Shown one piece after another: positions 1 to 11,997 of a stretch of DNA of 64,000 nt (positions are counted from its first letter, which is position 1; each line of letters begins with the position of its first letter). The position numbers and the translations under genes were made by a program. The DNA is taken from assembly GCF_006385555.1 (NCBI RefSeq), contig NZ_CP041036.1, positions 3,410,001 through 3,474,000 on the forward strand. Reading direction: 5' to 3'. The DNA comes from Shewanella polaris. GTDB lineage: Bacteria; Pseudomonadota; Gammaproteobacteria; Enterobacterales; Shewanellaceae. The notes under the pieces were generated by a model. The model was not told where the DNA came from. It made no database searches and was given only the letters and a program-made list of their open reading frames with translations.

Positions 1-308
1 AACTCTGGAATTAACGATGCCAAAATGGCAGCTTGATAACCAGAACCAGTACCAATTTCTAGCACCTTCTGAGGATTGTGCTGCATCAGCAATTCCGTCA
101 TTCTGGCCACTATATAAGGTTGTGAAATAGTCTGACCTTGGCCTATCGGTAATGCCGTATTTTCATAGGCTTTATGCGCCAATGCACCATCGAGGAACAA
201 TTCTCGTGGTATTGTTGCAACCGCATGTAAAACCGCAGGATGTATGATCCCTGCATCAGACAATTTTTTCGCTAAATTATTTGCTGATGTTGAAGCTACC
301 CGTGTCAT
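1..308 (-). CDS. pcm: Protein-L-isoaspartate O-methyltransferase, 3' part cut by window edge
   Basis: Pcm transfers a methyl group from S-adenosylmethionine to L-isoaspartyl residues, starting repair of damaged cytosolic proteins. Translating the minus strand from the ATG at 308-306 gives about 102 residues before the window ends. They include the family N-terminus (MTRVAST), the segment [10 protein letters not shown] and the SAM-binding motif [12 protein letters not shown] near residues 81-92. The ATG overlaps the surE stop by four bases (ATGA), so the two are translationally coupled, as in the usual surE-pcm-nlpD order. The C-terminal half is outside the window. The start fits the family; identity is secure. 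Confidence 0.93.
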   Translation of the reverse strand, partial: MTRVASTSANNLAKKLSDAGIIHPAVLHAVATIPRELFLDGALAHKAYENTALPIGQGQTISQPYIVARMTELLMQHNPQKVLEIGTGSGYQAAILASLIPE

Positions 309-1054
309 ATTTTTATTATCCAATCGGCTAATCCGTCAAGTTGATTGTATGCCGTTAAATCAACAGTTAGCGGTGTTATTGACACATAACCGGCTGCTAC
401 AGCACCAAAATCAGTCCCTTCACCCGCATCTTGCTCAGTGCCAACAGGCCCAAGCCAGTATATATCTTTACCCGCTGGATCTTGGGTTTTTATCATACCT
501 TCGGCTTTATGCCGGCCGCCTAAACGTGTCACTTTAATGCCTTTAATTTGCGATAAAGGCAAGTCTGGAACATTAACATTTAAAATTTGGTCACGACTAA
601 TAGGGTGAGCCAACAATCCTTTTACAATTTTGGCAGCAAAGATGGCTGCGGTATCATAATGAATTAATGACTTTCCAGCCAGTGATACTGCAATAGCAGG
701 CAAACCTAAAAAACGTCCTTCCATTGCAGCAGCGACAGTACCTGAGTACAGGGTATCATCGCCCATATTAGCCCCTGCATTAATACCAGAAACCACAATA
801 TCAGGCTCAGTTTTACACAGTTCCCGAATCGCGAGATGGACACAATCGGTAGGTGTCCCGCTTACAGAAATATAACCATTATCTAAGTTATTAATTCTTA
901 ATGGATTAGTCAAGGTTAATGAGTTACTTGCTCCAGAGCAATTACGATCTGGGGCAACGGTTAGTATCTGCGCAAACTCACTGAGTACGTTACTTAACGT
1001 AATAATTCCTGGAGCGTTCACGCCATCATCATTACTGACTAAAATATTCATCAT
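305..1054 (-). CDS. surE: 5'/3'-nucleotidase SurE
   Basis: SurE is a divalent-metal-dependent survival protein that removes phosphate from nucleoside 5'- and 3'-monophosphates and short polyphosphates in the cytosol. At 249 residues it has the normal family length. The N-terminal LVSNDDGV motif (metal-binding D9 and D10) and the later [18 protein letters not shown] segment, which lines the active site, are intact. The gene starts with tandem ATG codons three bases after the truD stop and overlaps pcm by four bases, so truD, surE and pcm are cotranscribed. Either ATG could be used, a difference of one residue. Confidence 0.96.
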   Translation of the reverse strand: MMNILVSNDDGVNAPGIITLSNVLSEFAQILTVAPDRNCSGASNSLTLTNPLRINNLDNGYISVSGTPTDCVHLAIRELCKTEPDIVVSGINAGANMGDDTLYSGTVAAAMEGRFLGLPAIAVSLAGKSLIHYDTAAIFAAKIVKGLLAHPISRDQILNVNVPDLPLSQIKGIKVTRLGGRHKAEGMIKTQDPAGKDIYWLGPVGTEQDAGEGTDFGAVAAGYVSITPLTVDLTAYNQLDGLADWIIKI

Positions 1055-1057
1055 CGA

Positions 1058-2131
1058 TTAAGACTCTTGTTTTGTTTGTGCTTGTTGATCTGCAACCATG
1101 ACTTTTCGTTGTAACTCTTGAACATCTTGATAATCAGCCAGTTCGCGAAGTACTGACGTTGCATAACTTCCCGCAGGCAAAACAAATTCAAGCGTGAGCG
1201 TATCAGCGTCAAACTGCCACTTAATGCCTTGAGGCTCAAGTAATAATGGGCGTCGCTCTTGTGACAAGCCCGCCTCTTCAAGTCCCTGTAAGTCAATTGA
1301 CAAATCAACTAATGGCGTCATTTCTACAGTTAATGCTTCATCTTGAGCTAAGGGTGTTCCCCTGCCCCACAATGGCGCTGATAGTTGGATATCTTTTTCT
1401 GCTAAACGCGCATTGAGAACATCATCCCATGCTTGAACAGTAAAATAGCTTTTACTGCCGGCTAACATGACACAATCACCCGCTAATGTTTGGGCTTGAT
1501 GAGTCACTAAGCGATAGGAAACCACTTGATTAAATATGTTAGAACGCACAGCTGATAAATACATACTGCGTTTATTGCGATCTTTTACATTACGACCGCC
1601 GCTAAGCATTTGTCGCCCTAACAGCAAGTTTTTACCGTCATGACCAAAACGTTGCTCACCAAAGTAATTAGGAACACCCATTTTGGCAATTTGTTGTAAA
1701 CGCGCTTCAATATCAGCGACTTCGGTAATATTACGTAATGTCAGCACAAACCGATTGCCAAGCAAAGCGCCTATACGCAATTTTTTACTGTGGCGACCGC
1801 TCGACAAAATCGTTAATTTATCATCATTAAGCTGCGTCCACTCTGGTGTTTCTTTACCAGGAATACGCACCCCAAACCATTGTTCAGTGATGGCGTTTTT
1901 GTCTTTCTGGCCAGCAAAGGTCACTTCTTTTGGATGAACTTTAGCAAACTTAGCCAATATTTCAGCAACATAAACGGTATTCATGCCATTTTTGCGCACG
2001 TGCAGCATATGATGTTCGCCTTCGCCCGTCGGCGTAAAAGGCAAAATTTCTTTAACAATAAAATCACTGTTATGAGTGCGCAAATCGGCTTGGCTTATTG
2101 GTTTACCAAATAGGTAATGTAATTCTTTCAT
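1058..2131 (-). CDS. truD: tRNA pseudouridine(13) synthase TruD
   Basis: TruD isomerises uridine 13 to pseudouridine in tRNA-Glu and related tRNAs. The 357-residue protein carries the family hallmark GQKDKNA, in which D77 corresponds to the catalytic aspartate. The insertion domain typical of TruD follows (NYFGEQRFGHDG around residues 155-166). It sits 27 bases after ispF and three bases before surE, an order conserved across gammaproteobacteria. Functional linkage to isoprenoid genes is not implied; it is simply an old operon. Confidence 0.96.
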   Translation of the reverse strand: MKELHYLFGKPISQADLRTHNSDFIVKEILPFTPTGEGEHHMLHVRKNGMNTVYVAEILAKFAKVHPKEVTFAGQKDKNAITEQWFGVRIPGKETPEWTQLNDDKLTILSSGRHSKKLRIGALLGNRFVLTLRNITEVADIEARLQQIAKMGVPNYFGEQRFGHDGKNLLLGRQMLSGGRNVKDRNKRSMYLSAVRSNIFNQVVSYRLVTHQAQTLAGDCVMLAGSKSYFTVQAWDDVLNARLAEKDIQLSAPLWGRGTPLAQDEALTVEMTPLVDLSIDLQGLEEAGLSQERRPLLLEPQGIKWQFDADTLTLEFVLPAGSYATSVLRELADYQDVQELQRKVMVADQQAQTKQES

Positions 2132-2158
2132 GCGACAGAATTCTCTATAATTTGTAGG

Positions 2159-2638
2159 TTATTGGCTTTTCATTAATACAACAGCTTCAACAGCGATGCC
2201 TTCTTTGCGCCCTGTAAAACCCAGCTTCTCGGTAGTGGTCGCTTTAACATTAATCTTGTCTATGTCGGTCTGTAAATCAACACTTAAGCATTGACGCATA
2301 GCCTCAATATGTGGCGCCATTTTAGGTGCCTGAGCAATAATGGTGACATCTAAGTTACCTAATACAAACTGCTTTTGCAGTGCAAGTTGATAACAGTGCT
2401 TTAATAATACCCGACTATCTGCACCGGCAAAATTAGCATCAGTATCAGGGAAGTGTTTGCCTATATCACCTAACGCCATCGCCCCTAATATCGCATCACT
2501 AATGGCATGCAGTACCACATCACCGTCAGAATGGGCAATCAGTCCACTTTCATAAGGGACAGTAACACCACCTAAAACCAGTGGGCTATCACCGCCAAAT
2601 TTATGTACATCAAAACCATGACCGATACGAATATTCAT
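2159..2638 (-). CDS. ispF: 2-C-methyl-D-erythritol 2,4-cyclodiphosphate synthase
   Basis: IspF cyclises CDP-methylerythritol 2-phosphate to MEcPP, releasing CMP, in the MEP route to isoprenoids. The 159-residue protein has the zinc ligands D10 and H12 in the N-terminal GHGFDVH and a third ligand, H44, after HSDGDVV. The downstream segment [12 protein letters not shown] is also conserved. It lies 61 bases after ispD, which makes the previous but one intermediate of the same pathway. The length is normal and nothing is missing. Confidence 0.97.
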   Translation of the reverse strand: MNIRIGHGFDVHKFGGDSPLVLGGVTVPYESGLIAHSDGDVVLHAISDAILGAMALGDIGKHFPDTDANFAGADSRVLLKHCYQLALQKQFVLGNLDVTIIAQAPKMAPHIEAMRQCLSVDLQTDIDKINVKATTTEKLGFTGRKEGIAVEAVVLMKSQ

Positions 2639-2699
2639 TTAAAAACCTTATCTTAACTTGCTTTGTGCTGATATTAACAAGTGTGGCTATTTCAGTTAA

Positions 2700-3398
2700 C
2701 TATTGTTGTGACATAAACAGAGCTGCTAATTGTAAATCATCAGGGTGAGTCACTTTGATATTATCCATTCGGCCATTAACCAATCCCGGCATAACCCCGG
2801 CCCACTCCATTGCACTGGCTTCATCGGTAATAGGTACCTGCGCGGCTAATGCCGCCGATAAGTGGTGACGTAAAACTGAAACAGGGAAAATCTGTGGAGT
2901 TAATGCATGCCATAATAACGCGCGATCGACTGTATGAATAATATTACCGTTAGTGTCACTTCGCTTCATGGTGTCGCGAACTGGTGCTGCGAGAATGGCG
3001 CCTTGGGGATGAAGATTTACTGATTCAATCAATTTAGTAATATCTTGATGAGTAACACAAGGCCTTGCAGCGTCGTGCACCAAAGCCCAAGCTTCAGGGT
3101 TTATAGACTCAACAAAATCTAATGCGGCTAATACAGAATCGGCACGTTCACCACCACCAACAACGGTTGTCAGCTTTGAGTGATGAGACTGTGGTAACTG
3201 ACTAAAATAGTTATCTTGTGGGTGTAATGCTACAACAACTTGGTCTATTTCAGCATGCGACAATAATGAATCTAATGTATGGGCGAGAATGCATTGTTGT
3301 CCAAGCATCAAATATTGCTTAGGTATATCGGCCCCCATACGACTCCCCACGCCTGCAGCAGGAACAATAGCAATGATAGAACGAGGATTGTTTAGCAT
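2700..3398 (-). CDS. ispD: 2-C-methyl-D-erythritol 4-phosphate cytidylyltransferase
   Basis: IspD couples CTP to methylerythritol 4-phosphate in the MEP pathway. The 232-residue sequence starts with the nucleotide-binding loop PAAGVGSRMGADIPKQYL, where R20 and K27 correspond to the catalytic Arg and Lys. It continues with the cytidylyltransferase motif VHDAARPC. It is preceded by ftsB (59-base gap) and followed by ispF, the standard order. Some lineages fuse IspD and IspF; here they are separate genes. Confidence 0.96.
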   Translation of the reverse strand: MLNNPRSIIAIVPAAGVGSRMGADIPKQYLMLGQQCILAHTLDSLLSHAEIDQVVVALHPQDNYFSQLPQSHHSKLTTVVGGGERADSVLAALDFVESINPEAWALVHDAARPCVTHQDITKLIESVNLHPQGAILAAPVRDTMKRSDTNGNIIHTVDRALLWHALTPQIFPVSVLRHHLSAALAAQVPITDEASAMEWAGVMPGLVNGRMDNIKVTHPDDLQLAALFMSQQ

Positions 3399-3457
3399 AT
3401 ATGCAATACCAAGATTGAAAATAATATGATTAAGTAGTACTTAGGATGCCACATAGA

Positions 3458-3760
3458 CTAACGATTTAATTGGTTCAGATCACGTAATTCACTGCCTACG
3501 ACCCGATAAAACGTTTCGCCTTCTTTAACCATACCTAACTCGTTGCGGGCACGTTCTTCAATGGCTGCAGTGCCACTTTTTAAATCAATAATCTCTTCTT
3601 TAAGGATTTGATTTCGAGCAACAAGCTTGTCATTACTTTGTTCTTGCGCTGCGATTTGGGTTTGCAGCACGACATATTCTGAAAAATTGTTGTCACCCTT
3701 CCATAGTCGGTACTGTAAAAGTGATAATAAACAAATCAATAAAAATATTAGTCGTTTCAT
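3458..3760 (-). CDS. ftsB: Cell division protein FtsB
   Basis: FtsB is a bitopic septal protein that forms a complex with FtsL and FtsQ and helps activate septal peptidoglycan synthesis. The 100-residue product has a single N-terminal membrane helix (about residues 3-20). It is followed by a heptad-like periplasmic coiled coil (about 28-70) and the short conserved segment ARNELGMVKEGETFYRVV. It is the first gene of the ftsB-ispD-ispF-truD-surE-pcm operon and lies just downstream of the eno terminator. Identity rests on topology plus this conserved neighbourhood. Confidence 0.93.
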   Translation of the reverse strand: MKRLIFLLICLLSLLQYRLWKGDNNFSEYVVLQTQIAAQEQSNDKLVARNQILKEEIIDLKSGTAAIEERARNELGMVKEGETFYRVVGSELRDLNQLNR

Positions 3761-3801
3761 AATATTAAGTTATGTCGAAGTAACCCCTAGAAAATATGTT
3801 C

Positions 3802-3807
3802 ATTATA
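3802..3807 (-). promoter_or_regulatory. Candidate -10 box for the ftsB operon
   Basis: Reading the minus strand, a perfect TATAAT lies about 42 bases before the ftsB ATG, directly after the eno terminator. No good -35 hexamer is seen at 16-18 bases, where the sequence falls within the terminator stem. Transcription of ftsB could therefore also come from read-through of eno. This is inferred from one hexamer only. Confidence 0.4.
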
Positions 3808-3814
3808 GTACAAC

Positions 3815-3843
3815 AAAAAAGGCCACCTAGTGGTGGCCTTTTT
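3815..3843 (-). terminator. Rho-independent terminator of eno
   Basis: The perfect 7-bp stem GGCCACC/GGTGGCC with a 4-base loop is flanked by A-runs and T-runs on both sides, so it can work in either direction. It lies 18 bases after the eno stop and separates eno from the ftsB operon. Confidence 0.9.
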
Positions 3844-3860
3844 AAGCTAAAGCAAAAATA

Positions 3861-5195
<1,335 letters not shown>

Positions 5196-5288
5196 TTAAA
5201 ATAAAAGTTAAAAGCCAATACCAATAAAACCGCTAAAACAACAAATATTGTTGATTTATTGGTATTAAACTTTCAGTTTAGTAATTTT

Positions 5289-5316
5289 ATTCTATTGTAA
5301 GGTAGAGTAGATCGAA
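5289..5316 (-). promoter_or_regulatory. Candidate eno promoter
   Basis: On the minus strand TTCGAT and TAGAAT are separated by 16 bases, about 127-154 bases before the eno ATG. An overlapping alternative (TTGAAG, 17 bases, TACTCT) lies slightly upstream. Both are moderate matches to sigma-70 sites; the choice between them is a guess. Confidence 0.35.
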
Positions 5317-5396
5317 TTGGTCTTTGCTTCAACTTAGTTTTAACCGCAATGAGACATCATAATAGCGATTATCTGATTTATACACATATCTTACAC

Positions 5397-5427
5397 AAAA
5401 AAGCCGCTAATGCATGCATTAGCGGCT
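5397..5427 (-). terminator. Rho-independent terminator of pyrG
   Basis: A perfect 13-bp inverted repeat (AGCCGCTAATGCA and its complement) is followed on the minus strand by a T-run. It begins 8 bases after the pyrG stop codon. It isolates pyrG from eno. Confidence 0.88.
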
Positions 5428-5434
5428 GTCTCAA

Positions 5435-7087
<1,653 letters not shown>

Positions 7088-7136
7088 TTAGATTGGAAAA
7101 TTACGTGCTTGTAAGAAAGCACTAGGACGGGGCGAT

Positions 7137-7165
7137 ATTATAGCAAAGCCACCTTGATTCGACAA
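7137..7165 (-). promoter_or_regulatory. pyrG promoter
   Basis: On the minus strand TTGTCG (7165-7160) and a perfect TATAAT (7142-7137) are separated by 17 bases. They lie about 65 bases before the pyrG ATG. The bases after the -10 are GC-rich (ATCGCCCCGTCC), a discriminator type associated with stringent or nucleotide-sensitive promoters. Confidence 0.65.
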
Positions 7166-7186
7166 ACTTAAACGCGCTAATTTTAG

Positions 7187-8008
7187 CTAATTTGCTTTTT
7201 CATAATGCTTTATTAAATTCCAGTATCCGTCTAATTCAGTCAATGTATGTTGTTGTATGGTTTTGCCACTATCCGCTACACATTGCTCTACCCCTCTAAA
7301 TCTGCGTTCAAACTTATGATTGGCTTGGCGTAAAGCTTGCTCAGGATCGACCTTTAAATGCCGAGCAAGATTAACCACGGCAAACAATAAATCACCCATT
7401 TCATCGACGATTCTGGGTTGATAAAAATCAGGATCTTCATGTCGTTTGTTAACTTCAACCAATACTTCATCGATTTCTTCGTGGATTTTGGCCACCACAG
7501 GATCAAGCTCGGCCCAGTCAAAACCGACTTTAGCCACTCTATGTTGAATTTTTCGCGATCGAGACAACGCGGGTAATGCTTGAGGAATATCATCTAAAGC
7601 AGAGTGCAGTTGTTTTTGTTCGCGCTCATTAGCTTTTAACTTATCCCACGCTTGGCTTAAGTCTTGAGTATTAATAATCGCCACAGTGGCTTCACTACCT
7701 GATTGACCAAATACATGAGGATGGCGACGAACAAGCTTATCGTTAATACGCGCCACCACGGTGGAAAAATCAAACTTACCTTGCTCTTGTCCCAGTTGAC
7801 AATAAAACACCACCTGAAACAGTAAGTCACCGAGTTCATCAGGTAACTCTTCCCACGCCTGCCTCTCAATCGTATCAACAACCTCATAAGCCTCTTCTAA
7901 GGTAAAGGGCACTATACTGGCAAAATCTTGGGCAAGGTCCCACGGACAACCAGAATCAGGATCGCGTAATTGTTGCATTATGCTGAGTAACGATTGAATA
8001 TCTGCCAC
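7187..8008 (-). CDS. mazG: Nucleoside triphosphate pyrophosphohydrolase MazG
   Basis: MazG hydrolyses NTPs and dNTPs to monophosphates and pyrophosphate and in E. coli influences ppGpp levels. The 273-residue sequence contains two all-alpha MazG domains. The first carries LEEAYEVVD and ELPDELGDLL, and the second HEEIDEVLVEV and VDEMGDLLFAV, the acidic clusters that bind Mg2+. Translation starts at GTG after GAGGAC with suitable spacing. It follows relA, which has its own terminator in between. The relA-mazG order is the usual one. Confidence 0.95.
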   Translation of the reverse strand: MADIQSLLSIMQQLRDPDSGCPWDLAQDFASIVPFTLEEAYEVVDTIERQAWEELPDELGDLLFQVVFYCQLGQEQGKFDFSTVVARINDKLVRRHPHVFGQSGSEATVAIINTQDLSQAWDKLKANEREQKQLHSALDDIPQALPALSRSRKIQHRVAKVGFDWAELDPVVAKIHEEIDEVLVEVNKRHEDPDFYQPRIVDEMGDLLFAVVNLARHLKVDPEQALRQANHKFERRFRGVEQCVADSGKTIQQHTLTELDGYWNLIKHYEKAN

Positions 8009-8041
8009 AATAATGTCCTCTTTATTGAATAAAACTGAATG

Positions 8042-8069
8042 AAAAAGGCACCTAACAAGTAGATGCCTT
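8042..8069 (-). terminator. Rho-independent terminator between relA and mazG
   Basis: On the minus strand a 10-bp stem with one G-U pair (AAGGCATCTA with TAGGTGCCTT, loop CTTGT) ends in five T residues. It starts 23 bases after the relA stop, so mazG expression depends on read-through or its own promoter. Confidence 0.75.
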
Positions 8070-8091
8070 CTCGATCAACACATGATGTTAG

Positions 8092-10299
8092 TTATAATCG
8101 ACGCGACTCAATAACACCGTCAACTTGCGATAATTTAGCCAGAACCCGTGATAAACCATCTAAATTGTACAGTTCAAGTTCAAGCTCAACCGTTGCGGTT
8201 TGGCTTTTAACATCAGAAGAAGAACTCATGGCCATCACATTGGATTTCTCAGCGGCAAGTACTGTGGTTAAATCGCGCAATAAGCCACTACGGTCATTGG
8301 CAAGTACCCTGACACGAATACGATAACCACCGGAGTAATTCTCACCCCAAATCACATCGACACTTCGTTCTGGATGAGCACGCATTAACTCTTTGACTTG
8401 CTCGCAATCACTACGATGTACAGAAATACCTCGTCCCATGGTGATATAACCAAAAATTTCATCGCCAGGCACTGGCTGGCAACATCGAGCAATGTGGCTC
8501 ATTAAATTGCCGACACCATTAACTTCAACTTGACCTTTGTCAGATTTCTTCGGTTTATGTGTCGATTTCTTTATGATGTCTTCAAGTAAGTTTTCGTCAG
8601 TCTCTTCTACTTTGCGAATTTTGGTTTCAGTGAAGTTAACCACTTGGTTTAAGCGTAAGTCACCCCCACCGATGGCGGCCAACATGTCATCCATGGTATT
8701 TAAATTAAAGCGTTCAACAGCCACTGCGGCATCTTTAACTTTTAGGCCAACTCGGGCTAATTCTGATTCAAGCATCTCTTTACCCGCAGCAATATTTTTA
8801 TCGCGGTCTTGTTGCTTAAACCAATGTTGGATTTTTGAGCGTGAACGTGACGATTTTATATAACCTAAACTAGGGTTGAGCCAATCACGTTTAGGATTGG
8901 GCGTCTTTGAGGTGATAATTTCAATACGCTCGCCAGTTTCAACCTGGTAAGTAAATGGAACAATACGGCCATCGACTTTTGCGCCAATGCACTTATGCCC
9001 CACATGCGAGTGAATATAGTAGGCAAAATCGAGCACAGTTGAACCTAACGGTAAATCAACAACTTCACCACTTGGCGTAAAGACATAAACTCGGTCTTCA
9101 AACACTTGACTGCGAACTTCATCAACCAAATTACCACTTTCGGCAACGTCTTCTTGCCATTGTAAAATCTTACGTAGCCAATTAATTTTTTCTTCGTAAC
9201 CCGTTTGCTTAGTGTTACCCGCACCTTCTTTGTATTTCCAATGCGCTGCAACACCCAGTTCAGAATCTTGATGCATGGCTTCTGTACGAATTTGAATTTC
9301 GACTGTTTTGCCTTCAGGGCCAACCACCACAGTATGAATAGATTGATAACCGTTAGGTTTTGGATTGGCAACATAATCGTCAAATTCACGCGGAATATGA
9401 TGCCAGAGATCATGCACAACCCCTAATGCACCATAGCAATCTTGTAATCTTTCGGTCACGATACGTACCGCACGAACGTCAAAAAGCTCATCAAATTTAA
9501 GATCTTTGCCTTTCATTTTACGCCAAATACTGTAAATGTGCTTAGGGCGACCGTACACTTTTGCGCGAATACCATCACTATCTAAACGTTGTTGCAACTG
9601 GGTGACAAATTTGTCGATAAACACTTCTCGGTCTACGCGTTTACCATCAAGCTGTTTGGCAATGTCTTTATAAACAGTTGGATGCAAGTAGCGAAAAGAA
9701 ATATCTTCAAGTTCCCACTTTAATTGACCAATACCTAAACGATTAGCTAATGGCGCATAAATGTCAGCAATTTCACGTGCTACCAGCACCCGAGTTTCTT
9801 CATCGGCATTTTTGACGGCTCGCAATAAATAAACACGTTCGGCTAATTTGATGACTACGGCGCGAACATCTTCAACCATTGCGAGGAGCATTTTACGAAT
9901 ATTGTCTATTTGAGGTTCGGCATCACGAGCGTTTTGACTGACTTTTAAAGCACCGATGGCGTCCATGGTGACGACACTGGCAACTAACCTAGCGAGGTTT
10001 TCACCATATTGCTCTAAGATTTGCTCTTCATTAAGCACACCCGCTTCCAATAACACAAATAGTACTGCGGCTTGCAGTGTTTCAATGTCCATATTCAACG
10101 GCGCTAAGATTTCAATCATTTCGCGAGCACGCGCAAGCAGCTCAGTATGAGCCTGCTTATTTTTAACAGGTAAAGCTTCAACTTGTTGGATCAGCGACAA
10201 TAACGTTTGCGCGTCGTCTTTGTCGTCGATATAACGAGCTACCCATTCATCTAATTGGAATGCTTGCGTATTAAAATGTGCTTCGCGAACAGATACCAT
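8092..10299 (-). CDS. relA: GTP pyrophosphokinase RelA ((p)ppGpp synthetase I)
   Basis: RelA is activated on ribosomes with uncharged tRNA and makes (p)ppGpp from GTP or GDP plus ATP. The long frame opens at 10332, but ATG 10299 (MVSVREAHF) is preceded by AAGGAAGGG at good spacing and matches the family N-terminus, giving 735 residues. Domains in order are a degenerate HD domain without the HD pair, the synthetase domain (YQSIHTVVVGPEGKTVEIQI) and TGS (VYVFTPSGEVVDLP). A zinc-finger-like region (CCQPVPGDEI) and a C-terminal ACT domain follow. The missing HD residues mean synthesis only; a SpoT is expected elsewhere. Confidence 0.96.
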   Translation of the reverse strand: MVSVREAHFNTQAFQLDEWVARYIDDKDDAQTLLSLIQQVEALPVKNKQAHTELLARAREMIEILAPLNMDIETLQAAVLFVLLEAGVLNEEQILEQYGENLARLVASVVTMDAIGALKVSQNARDAEPQIDNIRKMLLAMVEDVRAVVIKLAERVYLLRAVKNADEETRVLVAREIADIYAPLANRLGIGQLKWELEDISFRYLHPTVYKDIAKQLDGKRVDREVFIDKFVTQLQQRLDSDGIRAKVYGRPKHIYSIWRKMKGKDLKFDELFDVRAVRIVTERLQDCYGALGVVHDLWHHIPREFDDYVANPKPNGYQSIHTVVVGPEGKTVEIQIRTEAMHQDSELGVAAHWKYKEGAGNTKQTGYEEKINWLRKILQWQEDVAESGNLVDEVRSQVFEDRVYVFTPSGEVVDLPLGSTVLDFAYYIHSHVGHKCIGAKVDGRIVPFTYQVETGERIEIITSKTPNPKRDWLNPSLGYIKSSRSRSKIQHWFKQQDRDKNIAAGKEMLESELARVGLKVKDAAVAVERFNLNTMDDMLAAIGGGDLRLNQVVNFTETKIRKVEETDENLLEDIIKKSTHKPKKSDKGQVEVNGVGNLMSHIARCCQPVPGDEIFGYITMGRGISVHRSDCEQVKELMRAHPERSVDVIWGENYSGGYRIRVRVLANDRSGLLRDLTTVLAAEKSNVMAMSSSSDVKSQTATVELELELYNLDGLSRVLAKLSQVDGVIESRRL

Positions 10300-10515
10300 G
10301 AACCCTTCCTTAGCCGCATGACCGACTGACATCCAACCATATTCACACTTGGCATACTGTGTTGATATGGTATTAACAATAACTAAACGACCTATCTTGA
10401 AGCTCTACACACTTTTGTCAATTTAATAGCGTTTAGTTGAACAAATTTTTAGCATATTGCACATGTATGACTAAAACAGGCAGCTTATTACTTTAATTAA
10501 AAAACTGGCACCTAA

Positions 10516-11877
10516 TTACTGTAATTCAAATAACACCATGGCTTCAATATGATGTGTCTGTGGAAACATATCCACTAATCCAACTTGGGTAATTTGATAA
10601 CCGTTAGCTAATAATACACTACTGTCACGCGCTAAACTGGCTGGATTACATGAAACATATACCACTTTTTTAGGTTGCATTTTCTGTAACCACTGTAAAC
10701 TTTCAAACGCGCCCGCTCGAGCAGGATCAAGTAATAGTTTATCAATTTTGCCTAACCAAGTTTGCGTTGATAGATCGGCACTTAAATCTGCATGATAAAA
10801 ACTGACATTATCCAGTTGGTTGTCGACCGCATTTTGCTTGGCTTGTTGCACCATTTCGGGCACACCTTCAACAGCGATAACCTCCGCCGCTTTTAATGCC
10901 AACGGTAAACTGAAGTTACCTACACCACAAAACAAATCTAAAATACGCTCACCGGCCTGAGGCTCTAACCATTTGATGGCTTGATCCACCATAGCCTGAT
11001 TAATGACTTCGTTTATCTGAACAAAATTACCTGGTGTAAACGAGCAACGTACAGACTCCTGCGCCAGATGATAATAAGGTAGCGTTACCTCGTCATCAGC
11101 TTGTAATAACGGATACAGTTGAGTTAACTGCCCTTCATCATCTTGCAATAAAAAGTGCAGTTGATGTTTTTCAGCAAAACCCGTTAACCAACGAATATCT
11201 GATGCAGGCAATACTTTAGTCACTCTTAACACCGCAAAATTACCGTTATCGGCCTGGGTAAGTTCAACGTGACCTAAACTAGACTTGGCTTTAAGTTGAT
11301 TTAAATTAACTGCCAATGGTGTAATTAATGCCGACAACGACTCTGCTAATACTGGACACTGTTCAATAGAAACAATTTTATTGCTATTGCCTGCACGAAA
11401 CCCAAGTTGTAAACGCCGAGTATTTTTATCAAATAATGTTGCCAGCCTTGCGCGCCGACGGTAATGCCACGCATCGCCCACTATGGGTTTAGCAATAATA
11501 TCGGCATCAATGGCTTCTGCACTCGACAGTTTGCTAATAAGGTCCACCAAAGCAGCCTGCTTATGATCGCGTTGCGCATTGATGTCCATATGTTGTAAAT
11601 CACAACCGCCACATTGATGATAATGCGGGCAATGAGGTTTGACTCTATCAGCGGATGCAAGATCAATAGCGATTAGCTTGGCTTTAGCATAGCTTTTCTT
11701 TTGTTCCACAAATTGTACCGTGGCGGTCTCGCCAGGTAACACGCCAGGAATAAACACCACTTTGCCTTGATGTTGCGCAATCCCGGCACCTAAATGATCA
11801 AGTTGAGTAATGCTGAGGCTTAGCTTTGCTGATAATTGCTTAGATTTGTTCGGTTTTGCTTGGAAAAATTGTGCCAT
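10516..11877 (-). CDS. rlmD: 23S rRNA (uracil(1939)-C5)-methyltransferase RlmD
   Basis: RlmD methylates C5 of U1939 in 23S rRNA using SAM. The 453-residue protein begins with a TRAM RNA-binding domain. The Fe-S cluster cysteines come next ([14 protein letters not shown] near residues 83-96). The SAM site is [16 protein letters not shown], and the catalytic cysteine lies in [12 protein letters not shown] near the C-terminus. It is transcribed away from barA, with which it shares a short upstream region. rlmD (rumA) next to relA and barA is the standard enterobacterial and Shewanella order. Confidence 0.96.
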   Translation of the reverse strand: MAQFFQAKPNKSKQLSAKLSLSITQLDHLGAGIAQHQGKVVFIPGVLPGETATVQFVEQKKSYAKAKLIAIDLASADRVKPHCPHYHQCGGCDLQHMDINAQRDHKQAALVDLISKLSSAEAIDADIIAKPIVGDAWHYRRRARLATLFDKNTRRLQLGFRAGNSNKIVSIEQCPVLAESLSALITPLAVNLNQLKAKSSLGHVELTQADNGNFAVLRVTKVLPASDIRWLTGFAEKHQLHFLLQDDEGQLTQLYPLLQADDEVTLPYYHLAQESVRCSFTPGNFVQINEVINQAMVDQAIKWLEPQAGERILDLFCGVGNFSLPLALKAAEVIAVEGVPEMVQQAKQNAVDNQLDNVSFYHADLSADLSTQTWLGKIDKLLLDPARAGAFESLQWLQKMQPKKVVYVSCNPASLARDSSVLLANGYQITQVGLVDMFPQTHHIEAMVLFELQ

Positions 11878-11997
11878 TTAGGCCTCAGGTATTAAATAAA
11901 AAACTAGTCAAGAGTGCGCCATTTCTGGCAGTCTAGACCCAATAATCGCGATTTAGCCACAGGGACACACCTAACCGCTATGAAAAGTACCAACAAT

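Noticed and set aside
1051..1308. 85-residue minus-strand frame overlapping truD
   Set aside because: Out-of-frame shadow of truD, whose reading frame contains the family motifs.
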